Positions 1 through 9,091 are shown, numbered from the stretch's first letter. The stretch is DNA of 64,000 nucleotides from Desertivirga arenae (GCF_017355785.1 NZ_JAFEWE010000003.1:310001-374000), one strand, 5' to 3'. Notes: a model not told the origin generated them from the letters alone. Numbers and translations are program-made.

Positions 1-1
1 C

Positions 2-58
2 CTATGGTTGATATTCCTGATCTTTAGCTTTTCAGTGATAACAAAGATCTACTCATGA
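2..58 (+). CDS. 3' end of an upstream gene (partial)
   Basis: This frame is open from the window edge and ends in TGA. The TGA overlaps the ATG of the symporter gene as ATGA, the usual arrangement for translational coupling. The 18 visible residues are strongly hydrophobic and end in a basic lysine, as a last membrane helix would. Another frame is also open but stops at base 27 without touching the next gene. Family unknown; too little is visible to say more. Confidence 0.4.
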   Translation, partial: LWLIFLIFSFSVITKIYS

Positions 59-1725
59 GTACACTTGACTGGCTTGTTTTAGGCGCCACACTTTTACTCA
101 TTGTTATTTACGGTATCTATAAGAGTCGAGGCAGTAAGAACCTTGACTCTTACTTTCTGGGGGGCCAATCTCTTCCCTGGTATCATGTAGGCCTTTCTGT
201 TATGGCTACCCAGGCAAGTGCCATTACTTTTCTTTCTGCACCTGGCCAGGCTTATTCAGACGGCATGCGATTCGTGCAGTTCTATTTTGGGCTCCCCCTG
301 GCCATGATTGTGCTTTGTATTACGTTCGTGCCCATATTTCATAAGCTCCGAGTGTTCACTGCTTATGAATTCCTTGAGCAACGATTCGATTTAAAAACCC
401 GCGTATTCACCGCTTTTTTGTTTTTGATACAAAGAGGCTTATCAACTGGAATCTCTATCTACGCTCCCGCACTGATCCTGTCCGAAATCCTGCATCTGAA
501 CCCCACGTACACTACCCTTTTCATGGGTGGACTGGTTATCGTATATACTGTTTATGGAGGAACAAAAGCAGTTTCTTATACGCAATTGCTGCAAATGAGC
601 GTCATCTTTAGCGGACTATTCATCGCTGGTGTAGTAGTAGTTTATTTGCTTCCAGATAGTGTTGGCTTGGGTAAGTCCCTGCACATCGCGGGTAGTATGG
701 GGCGCATGAACGTGATCGATTGGAAGTTTGACTGGGAAAATCGCTATAATGTTTGGAGTGGGATCATTGGGGGCTTTTTCTTACAGCTCTCCTATTTCGG
801 TACGGATCAGTCACAAGTTGGAAGGTACCTTACAGGAAGCTCAGTAAATCAAAGCCGACTGGGCTTGATTATGAATGCTCTCATCAAAATTCCTATGCAA
901 TTCCTGATACTTTTGATTGGAGTTCTGGTATTTACATTCTACCAATACCATCGCCCTCCGATTTTTTTCAACAGTTACGAGGTAAACAGAATATATCAAT
1001 CTCCCTATTCCAAAGAATTTAAGGCTCTTGAAACTCAATATAAGGTTGCATTCGAACAAAGACGCAAATTGGTATCGGCCTTTGATAAAGATATTACCAA
1101 TACTTCACTTAATGCTCAGGTTAAAGTGGCTGATTTGCAAATGAAAGCTGTGAGAGATGAGGCTTTGAAGTTAATGGAGAAAAACAGCTCTTTAGCAAAT
1201 ACCAATGATACAAATTATGTTTTCCTAACCTTCGTTACACAATATCTTCCCAAAGGTCTTGTGGGGCTCCTGATTGCTATTATCTTTCTTGCCTCCATGG
1301 GTTCAATAGCCAGTGCTTTCAATTCGCTGGCCTCAACAACCTCAATAGATATTTATAAACGCCTTATTAATCCGAATGCTCATGAATTGCAGTACTATCG
1401 TTTTTCAAGAGCATGTACAGTACTTTGGGGACTCCTAAGTATCGCTATGGCTTTGTATGCCGGAAAAATGGGAAATTTGATTGAGGCCGTAAATATTCTT
1501 GGATCTCTCTTTTATGGAACAATCCTAGGAATATTTATCGTAGCGTTCTATTTCAAAAACATCAGAGGGAAGGCGGTTTTTTATGCAGCAATACTAACTG
1601 AAGTTTTGGTTTGTCTGGCTTACTATTTCGAAGTGATGGCTTATTTGTGGCTAAACGTGCTGGGTTGCGTCTTAGTGATTGTGATTGGTTGGATTTTGGA
1701 AAAACTACAAAAGCCGGGAACTTAA
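55..1725 (+). CDS. Sodium:solute symporter (SSS family)
   Basis: This is a 556-residue inner-membrane protein with about 13 hydrophobic segments. It should carry a small organic solute (sugar, sialic acid or similar; substrate not readable) into the cell with sodium. The N-terminal part shows the family signature: a GGQSLPWYHVGLSV stretch around residues 36-50, then ATQASAITFLSAPGQAY around 52-68, which lines the sodium and substrate site. A charged, soluble insertion at about residues 320-385 is rich in Lys/Glu and looks helical; it sits between two membrane segments, as in many Bacteroidetes members. The start ATG overlaps the stop of the preceding frame, so it is probably the last gene of an operon that begins outside the window. 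A hairpin covers its stop codon. Confidence 0.9.
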   Translation: MSTLDWLVLGATLLLIVIYGIYKSRGSKNLDSYFLGGQSLPWYHVGLSVMATQASAITFLSAPGQAYSDGMRFVQFYFGLPLAMIVLCITFVPIFHKLRVFTAYEFLEQRFDLKTRVFTAFLFLIQRGLSTGISIYAPALILSEILHLNPTYTTLFMGGLVIVYTVYGGTKAVSYTQLLQMSVIFSGLFIAGVVVVYLLPDSVGLGKSLHIAGSMGRMNVIDWKFDWENRYNVWSGIIGGFFLQLSYFGTDQSQVGRYLTGSSVNQSRLGLIMNALIKIPMQFLILLIGVLVFTFYQYHRPPIFFNSYEVNRIYQSPYSKEFKALETQYKVAFEQRRKLVSAFDKDITNTSLNAQVKVADLQMKAVRDEALKLMEKNSSLANTNDTNYVFLTFVTQYLPKGLVGLLIAIIFLASMGSIASAFNSLASTTSIDIYKRLINPNAHELQYYRFSRACTVLWGLLSIAMALYAGKMGNLIEAVNILGSLFYGTILGIFIVAFYFKNIRGKAVFYAAILTEVLVCLAYYFEVMAYLWLNVLGCVLVIVIGWILEKLQKPGT

Positions 1726-1736
1726 ATTCCCGGCTT
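1711..1736. terminator. Hairpin at convergent gene ends
   Basis: A perfect 10-bp inverted repeat (AAGCCGGGAA / TTCCCGGCTT) has a 6-base loop that contains the symporter stop codon. It sits between two convergent genes. The T-rich side is better on the minus strand (GTAGTTTTT), so it may serve both, more strongly the minus-strand gene. Confidence 0.65.
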
Positions 1737-1753
1737 CACTATCTCATTGAAGA

Positions 1754-2599
1754 TTATCTGTTTGCTTCTGCTATAAGCTTTTTATTTAACGCTACATAGT
1801 CGGGATTTTTTTGTGCCTCAGCCTTTTTCATAGAGCTTTCTGCAGTTGCAATCGCCGCCTTTTTATCGCCTTTCTTCAAAAGGATCTTGGCTTTCAAATG
1901 TTCGATATAATATGCATCGGGTTGAGCTTTCACAGCTTCATTTACCCATGTTAGGGCTTTGTTTAAGTCTAAGCCTTTTTCGTAATAATAGCTTGCTGCC
2001 TGGAAATAAGGCTTCTTTTCTCCCTGCATAGCAGCGTCAACATTAGCCCGGATCTTATTATCAATATCTGCTTTTACATTAAATCCTACAGCAACATTAG
2101 ACCATAATAGCTGAACATCAACAGTATTGGATGTTTGAGCTCCAAACATTACGGTAAAGGACTCCACTGCGAAAGGTAATGTTTGTGGTTTTGCAGTAAA
2201 ACGAAGTAAATCGTCTCCCTGGTTATATCCCATCGCTCCCCACAATTTCAAATTTTTACTAAGGATAAAAGTCCATTCAGATTGACCAGGAATAGTATAC
2301 AACGCGTATTCTCCAGCAGGTACTGCTTTACCATCAATACTTACGTCCTCACCGAATTTGATCTTTGTAGGCGAGTTTGCTCCGGTTCTCCAAACCTGGC
2401 CATAAGGCACAAGGTCTCCGAAGATCGTCCTTCCTTTCATGCTTGGACGGGAATAATTAATAGAGATGTTTGACAGTGCAAAATCCTGACTGATAGTTTG
2501 TGTGGGACTAGGAGCTGGAAGTTTAAGATCCTGAGCATAACTACTAACCGTTAGAGCAACAGCTAAAAAAGTAGATGCCAATCCTTTTTTTAAATTCAT
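1754..2599 (-). CDS. DUF2911 protein with C-terminal TPR
   Basis: The 281-residue exported protein has a signal peptide (residues 1-22, cleavage near SYA-Q). A DUF2911 domain follows at roughly 30-175. Its marks are the SINYSRPSMKGRTIFG stretch and the VWRTGANSPTKI and PAGEYALYTIPG motifs. The C-terminal 80 residues read as one or two tetratricopeptide repeats (EAVKAQPDAYYIEHLKAKIL). The family is common in Bacteroidetes and has no established biochemical role. It is transcribed alone. A TAACTTTG -7 box lies just upstream at 2626-2633, giving a short leader. Family assignment is confident; function is unknown. Confidence 0.88.
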   Translation of the reverse strand: MNLKKGLASTFLAVALTVSSYAQDLKLPAPSPTQTISQDFALSNISINYSRPSMKGRTIFGDLVPYGQVWRTGANSPTKIKFGEDVSIDGKAVPAGEYALYTIPGQSEWTFILSKNLKLWGAMGYNQGDDLLRFTAKPQTLPFAVESFTVMFGAQTSNTVDVQLLWSNVAVGFNVKADIDNKIRANVDAAMQGEKKPYFQAASYYYEKGLDLNKALTWVNEAVKAQPDAYYIEHLKAKILLKKGDKKAAIATAESSMKKAEAQKNPDYVALNKKLIAEANR

Positions 2600-2625
2600 G
2601 CTTTATTTGTGTTTGGTGATTTCCT

Positions 2626-2633
2626 CAAAGTTA
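2626..2633 (-). promoter_or_regulatory. Bacteroidetes-type -7 box (TAACTTTG)
   Basis: Matches the TAnnTTTG consensus on the minus strand, 27 bases before the DUF2911 start. No convincing -33 TTG/TTTG is seen at the usual 17-23 base spacing, so confidence is moderate. Confidence 0.4.
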
Positions 2634-2698
2634 AAAACACATTTGGAAAAGTACTACCAGTCTATTGAATATGTGAAAGCAATGAGAAAGCCAGGAAA

Positions 2699-3553
2699 CT
2701 AGTCGCCCTGCTCTTCTTCTGTTTTATCTTCATTCAGACGAATCTCATAATCAGCAATAGTTATAAGTCGCTGTTTATACAAACCACCAACCGCTTGCTT
2801 AAATGCCTTCTTACTCATTTTAAGGTGGTGCCTGATATCTTCCGGCGCACTTTTATCCCCTAACTTAAGTACTCCTCCATTCGCTTTAAGGATGTCAAGC
2901 AGCGTATCTCTAGATTCAAGGATAAAATCAAATCCTATGGGGCGTAAGCTTAAATCTATTTTCTTATTCTCCCTGATCTTTCGGATAAATCCAACCCTTG
3001 ACTCACCTAGTTCCACATCCTCATACACTTCATTCCTGTACAATAAGCCAATGTATTTATTATTAATGATGCAGGTGAAGCCCAATTCGCTACTTTCAGC
3101 TACTAATAAACTAACCTCTTCTCCCTCCTCCAACTCCTCAGGCTCAATCTCTACAAACTCTTCCAAGTAAGAACTGGCCACAATACGTTCATCCATCTCA
3201 TCTCGAAACACGTGAACAACATAGCTTTCACCACTATGCATGGGCCTTCTCTGCTCGCGCTTGGGCACAAATATATCCTTATCTATGCCTATATCAAGGA
3301 ATACTCCTTTTTCATTTTCTCCAACTACTTTCAAGTAGGCAAAATCTCCTACGCATGCCAGAGGCCGGTCTAAAGTTGCAACAAGCTTGCCTTCTTTATT
3401 GTGATACACAAAAACGAAAAGAGATTCTCCAATTGCGATATCTTCTTTTACCTGGTGAAAAGGCAGCAGGGCTGTATCTGTTCCATCTGAAAGAACCAGA
3501 CCTTCTGCATTTTTACCCAAAACACTTAAATTATTATATAAACCAATTTGCAT
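2699..3553 (-). CDS. CvfB-family S1-like RNA-binding protein
   Basis: The 284-residue cytoplasmic protein has the length and order of the CvfB/YitL family: consecutive S1-like OB folds over about residues 1-215 and a winged-helix domain at about 220-275. The segments GDFAYLKVVGENEKGVFLDIG and IGLLYRNEVYEDVELG are the beta strands of the second and third OB folds. The KANGG...MSKKAFKQAVGGLYKQ segment near residues 224-260 is the winged helix. In Gram-positives CvfB binds RNA and affects virulence gene expression; the role here is inferred only from family. The tail is acidic (DKTEEEQGD). It is a single gene, with a TAGCTTTG promoter box at 3575-3582 about 22 bases upstream. Confidence 0.88.
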   Translation of the reverse strand: MQIGLYNNLSVLGKNAEGLVLSDGTDTALLPFHQVKEDIAIGESLFVFVYHNKEGKLVATLDRPLACVGDFAYLKVVGENEKGVFLDIGIDKDIFVPKREQRRPMHSGESYVVHVFRDEMDERIVASSYLEEFVEIEPEELEEGEEVSLLVAESSELGFTCIINNKYIGLLYRNEVYEDVELGESRVGFIRKIRENKKIDLSLRPIGFDFILESRDTLLDILKANGGVLKLGDKSAPEDIRHHLKMSKKAFKQAVGGLYKQRLITIADYEIRLNEDKTEEEQGD

Positions 3554-3574
3554 TTTCTTTAGCTACGTTTATCG

Positions 3575-3582
3575 CAAAGCTA
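3575..3582 (-). promoter_or_regulatory. -7 box (TAGCTTTG) of the CvfB-like gene
   Basis: A full match to TAnnTTTG on the minus strand, 22 bases before the start codon. The -33 element is not clear. Confidence 0.4.
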
Positions 3583-3633
3583 AACATTGCAATCGGGAAC
3601 AGGTTGGAAAATTTAATTTGGTTCTTAAAAGCC

Positions 3634-3864
3634 TTACAGTTTCAGAAGCTCATCAAGCTTCTCACCAACAGCTTTTAGTAATCCAAGACTTAACTCAAAT
3701 TTGCTGATATGGTTATTCCATTTACCTGTATTTTTATCTTTCCAAATGGCGTAAACAGTACCATACATAATAACTTTCACTTCAACACGCTCTGGCGTTA
3801 CCTCACTGCTTTCTAAAAATGTGGTGTAAAAACGATTTTCAAATTCAACCTTAAAATCTGTCAT
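3634..3864 (-). CDS. Small conserved protein after SPL-like gene
   Basis: A 76-residue protein beginning MTDFKVEFENRFY. A longer reading from 3978 is open, but it would overlap the preceding gene by 50 bases and its first 38 residues look like out-of-frame translation, so the internal ATG is preferred. The protein mixes beta-rich (VEVKVIMYGTVYAIWKDK) and helical (LGLLKAVGEKLDELLKL) segments, with no signal peptide or membrane helix. It starts 64 bases after the SPL-like gene on the same strand and may be cotranscribed. A TATATTTG box also lies 8 bases upstream of this ATG, which would give an almost leaderless transcript. I do not recognise the family. Confidence 0.6.
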   Translation of the reverse strand: MTDFKVEFENRFYTTFLESSEVTPERVEVKVIMYGTVYAIWKDKNTGKWNNHISKFELSLGLLKAVGEKLDELLKL

Positions 3865-3928
3865 AGCAAGGGCAAATATAGAATTAAGGACATTTTCGAT
3901 GGAATGATTTTTTCCACTCCTTAGCAAG

Positions 3929-5026
3929 TTAGGTCCAGTAGAGTATATTGGATTGAGGAAAGCGGCTTGGAATCTCATTATAAAAAAACTCCTTCAATTC
4001 CTTCATCATCTCTTTGGGGTAGACATACTTTGTACCACCAAACTTGTTCTTTTTCACAATCCTTAGCCCCTCATCCATCTCGAGAGTTGTATTAGGATAC
4101 CACTTTAAGAGAATATCTTTCGAGCCCGGAGTAAACCGGTGGGTAATTAGCTCAAATGTTAGGTCACAGGCAAAATCAATGGAAGCCTGAAGATGATCTA
4201 ATAAACTTGTATATTCTTCTTTCCAATTTGGGATAGGCATAATAGGTGCCAATACTACTCCAACGGGATATCCTCCACCCCCATCTATCTTTGGTAAGGC
4301 TAGCTTCCTCAGTGCATTAATCCTTGCTGCGATATTAGGAGTACCACTTTCAAGTTTTCGTGCTACAGAAGTGGCATTCAAGCTTATCCGTGCACGGGTG
4401 TTTCCATTATGGGAAAGAGATAAAAGCGGATCTACAGCATCAAATTTTGTCACAAACCTCAGCTGGACATTACTTATGCCTCCGAAAAAGTTGATGGTCC
4501 TGGCAAGTCCTCCGGTAAGATGCTCGAGACTCAAAGGATCGGTATAGCAACTTGCTTCAAATGTTGTAAGCTTTTCAGGATCAATATAATTCCTCAGATT
4601 CTCCAAGATATCAGGAAGGTTTGCAAACACCCTTATCGCAGGCGGACCAGAAAGGCTTCCTGCCAGGTAGCAGTATTGGCAATGAGCAGGACATCCTTCT
4701 GCTAAATGAAATTGCCAGTCGGCAGAAGGTGGTATTGGCCGTAATCTAAAGGCACTTGGGGGAGCAACAACTACCGCCATTGTAGACTTGGCTATCTGGT
4801 AAGTCTCTCTTTCGGTTTTTCCCTTCAAGCCAGTAACACGATTGTTCTTACTTATGTCTACCTTTAAATGAAGGTCATCGATTCGCTGTAACAATTCTTT
4901 ACCATAAGGAAGTTGCAGTGTCTCAGCGTTGAATACTACTCTTCGGGGTTTCCAAAGCTTGAATGGTTTTACCTCAGCCCCCGGCTCTGTTTCCGGTAAT
5001 TCAATCATTCCTATCCTGTCTTCCAT
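3929..5026 (-). CDS. Spore photoproduct lyase-like radical SAM protein
   Basis: The 365-residue protein has a radical SAM CxxxCxxC motif (C112, C116, C119 in CPAHCQYC), which binds a [4Fe-4S] cluster and S-adenosylmethionine. Downstream the sequence follows the spore photoproduct lyase pattern closely. The TFEASCYTDPLSLEHL segment carries Cys160, which aligns with the hydrogen-donating Cys141 of Bacillus subtilis SplB, 41 residues after the cluster versus 44. LRFVTKFDAVD and ARISLNATSVARKLESGTPN are also family segments. The lyase repairs 5-thyminyl-5,6-dihydrothymine in germinating spores; this host is not expected to sporulate, so the substrate is open. About 110 residues precede the motif, as in SplB-like proteins. 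No photolyase gene lies nearby; only the small 76-residue gene follows. Confidence 0.85.
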   Translation of the reverse strand: MEDRIGMIELPETEPGAEVKPFKLWKPRRVVFNAETLQLPYGKELLQRIDDLHLKVDISKNNRVTGLKGKTERETYQIAKSTMAVVVAPPSAFRLRPIPPSADWQFHLAEGCPAHCQYCYLAGSLSGPPAIRVFANLPDILENLRNYIDPEKLTTFEASCYTDPLSLEHLTGGLARTINFFGGISNVQLRFVTKFDAVDPLLSLSHNGNTRARISLNATSVARKLESGTPNIAARINALRKLALPKIDGGGGYPVGVVLAPIMPIPNWKEEYTSLLDHLQASIDFACDLTFELITHRFTPGSKDILLKWYPNTTLEMDEGLRIVKKNKFGGTKYVYPKEMMKELKEFFYNEIPSRFPQSNILYWT

Positions 5027-5130
5027 GCCCTAACATCTCAAATAACAAGCCATAGCTGGTTTTAGACCTGAAGGATTAAAGGAATATTAACGGGATAAAT
5101 AGGATTGATTAAAGTAATTAATCACATATT

Positions 5131-5148
5131 TGCACAAAAACTTGTGCA
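5131..5148 (+). promoter_or_regulatory. Inverted repeat at the usp promoter
   Basis: A perfect 7-bp inverted repeat, TGCACAA-AAAC-TTGTGCA, lies directly after a CATATTTG -7-like box (one base off the TAnnTTTG consensus), about where transcription of the universal stress gene would start. It could be a repressor operator or a hairpin at the 5' end of the mRNA. The binding factor is unknown. Confidence 0.45.
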
Positions 5149-5214
5149 CTCAATTGTACTACCTCCTTTGGAACAAAGCGTATGGCGTACTGTTAAATAG
5201 ATATTTCTTATTAA

Positions 5215-6042
5215 ATGAAAACCATTCTCATCCCTTTTGATTCTTCTTCAACTTCAAGAAACACAATAGAATACGCCTGCCATTTATTGAAGCAGATGAA
5301 GACTGAAAAGGTGTTTATATTACAGGCATTAGAGCTGACCATATTTGATTCATTTTCTCAAACCAATACAGATGAACCTGTTGAACAGCACCATAATGCT
5401 GAGCTGGAGCTTCAGGAAATAGCTGAAAAACTGCAGGCCTTTGCCGGTCCTGATACCGTTGTAAAGTATGCTACGAGTAATTTTTCGTTATTGAGGGCTG
5501 TCCACCAAGCAATTGTAACAGTACAACCCGATGTAATTATTGCCGGAAGTGACAGTGAAGATGAAGAAAGTCCTATTGGTGATGAAGTAATATCTATCGC
5601 AAAATCCAGCCCTGTTCCGGTATTGGTTGTCCCGTCGGCTTGTAAGTACCAAACCATAAAGAACGTGCTTGTTCCCTGCAATTTTAAGGATCTTTCTAAT
5701 TTGGAGTTACTTAGTGGATTGCAAGCAATTGAAAGTCAGGAAGAGGTAAAGCTTGAACTACTGAATGTAAGCTCGAAACCAATTCAACCAGGCAGCAAGG
5801 AAGAGATCGAGGCTAGCATAGAGGAATTATTGAAGGATCATGATTACAATCTCAATTACTCCTCAAACGATAATATAGTTGACGGTATCCTGGAATTTGC
5901 TGAAAGCAATCCGGTTCAGGTCGTAATCGCCTTACCTGGAAAACACAGCTTTTTCTATCGTTTAACCCATAGCAGCATTACTCAGGCGCTAACACAAAAC
6001 TCAAGCAAACCTGTGTTATTGCTAAAAGAGACCGAGGAATAA
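5215..6042 (+). CDS. Tandem universal stress protein (UspA family)
   Basis: The 275-residue cytoplasmic protein consists of two UspA folds in tandem (about 1-140 and 145-275). The first opens with MKTILIPFDSSSTSRNTIEYA and ends with the ATP-loop-like region IAGSDSEDEESPIGDEVISIAKSSPVPVLVVP. The second opens IKNVLVPCNFKDLSN and ends SSITQALTQNSSKPVLLLKE. The G-2x-G-9x-(S/T) ATP signature is incomplete in both halves, so nucleotide binding is uncertain. Such two-domain Usp proteins are common in Sphingobacteriaceae and are induced by stress. It is transcribed alone, with a possible operator at its promoter. Confidence 0.9.
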   Translation: MKTILIPFDSSSTSRNTIEYACHLLKQMKTEKVFILQALELTIFDSFSQTNTDEPVEQHHNAELELQEIAEKLQAFAGPDTVVKYATSNFSLLRAVHQAIVTVQPDVIIAGSDSEDEESPIGDEVISIAKSSPVPVLVVPSACKYQTIKNVLVPCNFKDLSNLELLSGLQAIESQEEVKLELLNVSSKPIQPGSKEEIEASIEELLKDHDYNLNYSSNDNIVDGILEFAESNPVQVVIALPGKHSFFYRLTHSSITQALTQNSSKPVLLLKETEE

Positions 6043-6111
6043 ACGGCGCCAGGTCCTTGCTCCAATTCAAGATTAAGTAAGAAAAGCAATGTGATCATCA
6101 GAATGCTTTTT

Positions 6112-8937
6112 CTACTTGACGACATTGATCACGGCTCGACCTATTCCTATTTTTCCGTTCATGTCAGAGCCTTCAATAATGATGGAATAACGACCAATAT
6201 TATCAGAGGTATAGAAAGATACCTGAGCCTCGCCGTTCTGATTAGTAATTATATTTGGAGCCCAAAAAACAGTAGAGCGAATATCGGTCATATCAGGATT
6301 TGAAACCGGAGAATATTTAGGAGAATAAAAAGATTTGGGCTGAATAAATGCCAGGGGCTTGTACAAAAAGGTGCCGGTAGTTTTTTTGAGAAAAGGACCT
6401 ACACCTCCACGGGTTGTTATTTCCACGAACGATTGAGCAAAGGGGTCTACTAATGGGTGTAAAAAAGCGCTTGAATATTTCATTTGATAGCCGCCACTGC
6501 TCATTACCTCAATACCTTTGATTTCAGAAGCATCGTAGTAATCAAAATACTGCTTGAAGAATTCATAGATAGGCTCAGCCCCGGAATAAAAAAATTCTGT
6601 GTTTACTCCATCAATAATCACATGAAGGAAATTACCATTAATTGCAAAGAAACGATCTCCTGTTTTTGTAGTTCTAACTGAGAATCCCTTCACATTTTTT
6701 TCCAACAACTGCAGCAGAGTTGTTCTACCCTGATTTTCCAATTCTTTTTCATCAATAATAACGTCAGCTTCCCCCGGGCCATTTAAGTTCTTAGAGTCTT
6801 TAACTACCTTTTTTGCTTTTATAACAACTTCTTTTAGCAGCTTATTTCCAGTCTTCAGGCCTTCGTTGCGCAACTGGACCTGCTTTCTTGCCGCCTCCAT
6901 TTTAATGGAATCTATATTTAGAAACCATGGCATCTTTGAAGAACTGTTTGAGGTAAATACAGGTGGAACAAAAGATTCTACTTCGATTTCTGCGGCTGAG
7001 TTTTTACCTTTCTTATTTTTAACTTGAATGAAATATGCTGCCGAATCTGCATGAGTTATCCCGCGAAAGGTAAAGCTACCCAGGTTATTGGTTAAGGTAT
7101 CTTTAAAGACGAAAGGCTTCTTCGAGACCAGTAAAACATTAGCACCTTGTACTGGCTTATTAACCAGGTTCGTGATTCTCCCTTTTACTGTAAATTCTGG
7201 TTCTGCTGCAAATTTAGGTATAGTTGGAGGTTGAAAAGCTTTAGTCCAGTCGTATGAACCCCAGCCCTGCGTAAGTAACAACAGATCAAGCTCTTTCCAC
7301 CTCTGCAGATCGAAGCTTCCCACTAAGTAATAGCCGGGCTCTTCTAAATGACCTTTCAATTCAGACTCCAGCAGTATATGTGAAATCATCGAGGCTTGCG
7401 ACTTTTCCTGCTGATACAAAACATCGTCTGTTACAGCTAGTGAGAAACTCCCAACCAGGGGCGCACCTCCTTTGTCGACCGCTTTTATCGCAAGGGTGAC
7501 ACTGTCTCGCTGCTTGAAGACTTTCTTACTTGTCTCAATATTAAAAGTAATATTGTCTTTATGATCCGCGAATATTAGCCTTTGATTCAGAACAGTCTTA
7601 TCTGCCCCTGCCAAAGTAAATCGAACGATACCCTGCGGAAAATTCTTTTTATCAATTTGAAATTTCGAACTGGTTTTATTAAGAATGAAGGATGAGGCAT
7701 AACAAATTATTCCCCGAGCTTCTCCCATCAGATAGTATCGTGCATTTGCCTCCACTAATTCCGCACTGGCATTGATGCTTATTGAGCACGTATCGCTTTC
7801 AAGAGGATTATCTACACTAAAATTAATGCCCTTTACCTCAACTCCAGGTAACATAAACTTCTTAGCTAAGCCTTCAGGCTTGTCAACCTTTGCCCAATAA
7901 ATTTCGCCAGCTTCCGGTGTCAATTGAAATACCCCCATCCCCTTCGGTGATCCATTTATTATTGCAACTTCCCGTGATTTACTATCATATATTATGCCTT
8001 TTACAACAACCCCCAATCCTTCTTGAGATACAGCTTTAAAAGCAACACGGCCTGGTAATCCTGCCACCAGCTTCCCTCCTTCAGGTAAGAATTGTAAATC
8101 TATATCATTTCCTTTTCCAATACGTAAAGGGATTATTAGCTTCCTGTTTCCCTCTCCCTTTCGCAGGTCTTCAATTGTCACTGCTAGCTTTCCAGCTTCA
8201 GCTTTTGCATCCAGATCAAAAGTAAGATCTAACTCCCCCTCTGCATTGGTTTGCACTTTACGCTTTGCAACAGTCTTGTTCTTATTACTCAAACTAAGTT
8301 GTAATTCTCGTAATCCTACCGGTACCCTGTCAAGCTGATCTATTTTAAACTGAAGTTGTAATTTTTCTTTTTGAAGCCCTTCATCTGTTCTTGTTCTTAA
8401 ATTAATGGACCAGACTTTCGCCGAGATTGTACTTACATAAAACGGCTTAGAGTAGATAGCGCTCTCGCTAAAATTCCTCATCCAATTGGTATAGGCCCTT
8501 AAGGTGTACCATCCTTGTGGAAATTCATTTTCAGACAGGGGAATCTGCCCCACCGAAAGTCCCAGATAAACAGGAAGCATGATTCGTTTCACCACCCTGT
8601 TGCTATCATTGGCAATTTCCATGTACATAATTCCACTCTTGCTTGTGGACGAAAGGAATGCAGCATTAAACAGGTAGGTCTTGCACCATAAGGTATCATT
8701 CGTATTATAACTTTCTTTATCTGTGTGAACATACAATTTCTCCGCAGCTTGCTCTTCTGTAAAACGATTTACAATCTCTACCATCTGTCTTAAACTTGCA
8801 GTGTCTGCGTTTTGAGCTTTAACTAATCCTAAACCGCAGATCTGAGGCAAAATGTAAAACAGGAAAAACACTACTTTACAGGAAGCTCTGTTGTGGTGCC
8901 GACAGACGTTAACACAGATGTTATTCAGGGAAGACAT
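6112..8937 (-). CDS. MG2-domain envelope protein with TonB plug-like region
   Basis: A large 941-residue exported protein with an N-terminal hydrophobic segment (residues 22-38) ending in KAQ, a likely signal peptide. The order fits the Bacteroidetes MG2/plug family. First is an alpha-2-macroglobulin-like MG2 domain (EKLYVHTDKESYNTNDTLW, about 65-165), then further Ig-like domains. A carboxypeptidase regulatory-like domain follows (FTVKGRITNLVNKPVQGANV, about 570-640), then a TonB plug-like segment (EADVIIDEKELENQGRTTLLQLLEKN, about 720-850). No 22-strand barrel follows, so it is not a receptor by itself. Related proteins accompany outer-membrane secretion and uptake systems; the specific role is unknown. 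It lies downstream of the barrel gene, but a terminator separates the two. Confidence 0.8.
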   Translation of the reverse strand: MSSLNNICVNVCRHHNRASCKVVFFLFYILPQICGLGLVKAQNADTASLRQMVEIVNRFTEEQAAEKLYVHTDKESYNTNDTLWCKTYLFNAAFLSSTSKSGIMYMEIANDSNRVVKRIMLPVYLGLSVGQIPLSENEFPQGWYTLRAYTNWMRNFSESAIYSKPFYVSTISAKVWSINLRTRTDEGLQKEKLQLQFKIDQLDRVPVGLRELQLSLSNKNKTVAKRKVQTNAEGELDLTFDLDAKAEAGKLAVTIEDLRKGEGNRKLIIPLRIGKGNDIDLQFLPEGGKLVAGLPGRVAFKAVSQEGLGVVVKGIIYDSKSREVAIINGSPKGMGVFQLTPEAGEIYWAKVDKPEGLAKKFMLPGVEVKGINFSVDNPLESDTCSISINASAELVEANARYYLMGEARGIICYASSFILNKTSSKFQIDKKNFPQGIVRFTLAGADKTVLNQRLIFADHKDNITFNIETSKKVFKQRDSVTLAIKAVDKGGAPLVGSFSLAVTDDVLYQQEKSQASMISHILLESELKGHLEEPGYYLVGSFDLQRWKELDLLLLTQGWGSYDWTKAFQPPTIPKFAAEPEFTVKGRITNLVNKPVQGANVLLVSKKPFVFKDTLTNNLGSFTFRGITHADSAAYFIQVKNKKGKNSAAEIEVESFVPPVFTSNSSSKMPWFLNIDSIKMEAARKQVQLRNEGLKTGNKLLKEVVIKAKKVVKDSKNLNGPGEADVIIDEKELENQGRTTLLQLLEKNVKGFSVRTTKTGDRFFAINGNFLHVIIDGVNTEFFYSGAEPIYEFFKQYFDYYDASEIKGIEVMSSGGYQMKYSSAFLHPLVDPFAQSFVEITTRGGVGPFLKKTTGTFLYKPLAFIQPKSFYSPKYSPVSNPDMTDIRSTVFWAPNIITNQNGEAQVSFYTSDNIGRYSIIIEGSDMNGKIGIGRAVINVVK

Positions 8938-9067
8938 GGAGCAGGTTTAATAATTATTGTTAGTATTAAATTAAGAAAAACTTTATTAATTAGTTTTATC
9001 AAAGTCGATAAAGATCAAGACTTTGACCTTCTTTTTCCGAATTAAGCAAAGGCCCAATAACAAGAAA

Positions 9068-9091
9068 GGCTGCCCTTGTCAAACGGCAGCC
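9068..9091 (-). terminator. Terminator after the OMP_b-brl gene
   Basis: The hairpin GGCTGCC / GGCAGCC has a 10-base loop. Read on the minus strand it is followed by TTTCTTGTT. It lies 37 bases past the barrel gene's stop codon. Confidence 0.7.

Noticed and set aside
3355-3678. 107-residue plus-strand reading frame
   Set aside because: It runs antisense through the CvfB-like gene and the promoter region; no family pattern.
6112-8937. TonB-dependent receptor
   Set aside because: A plug-like segment is present, but no barrel follows; the protein is better described as an MG2/plug family envelope protein.
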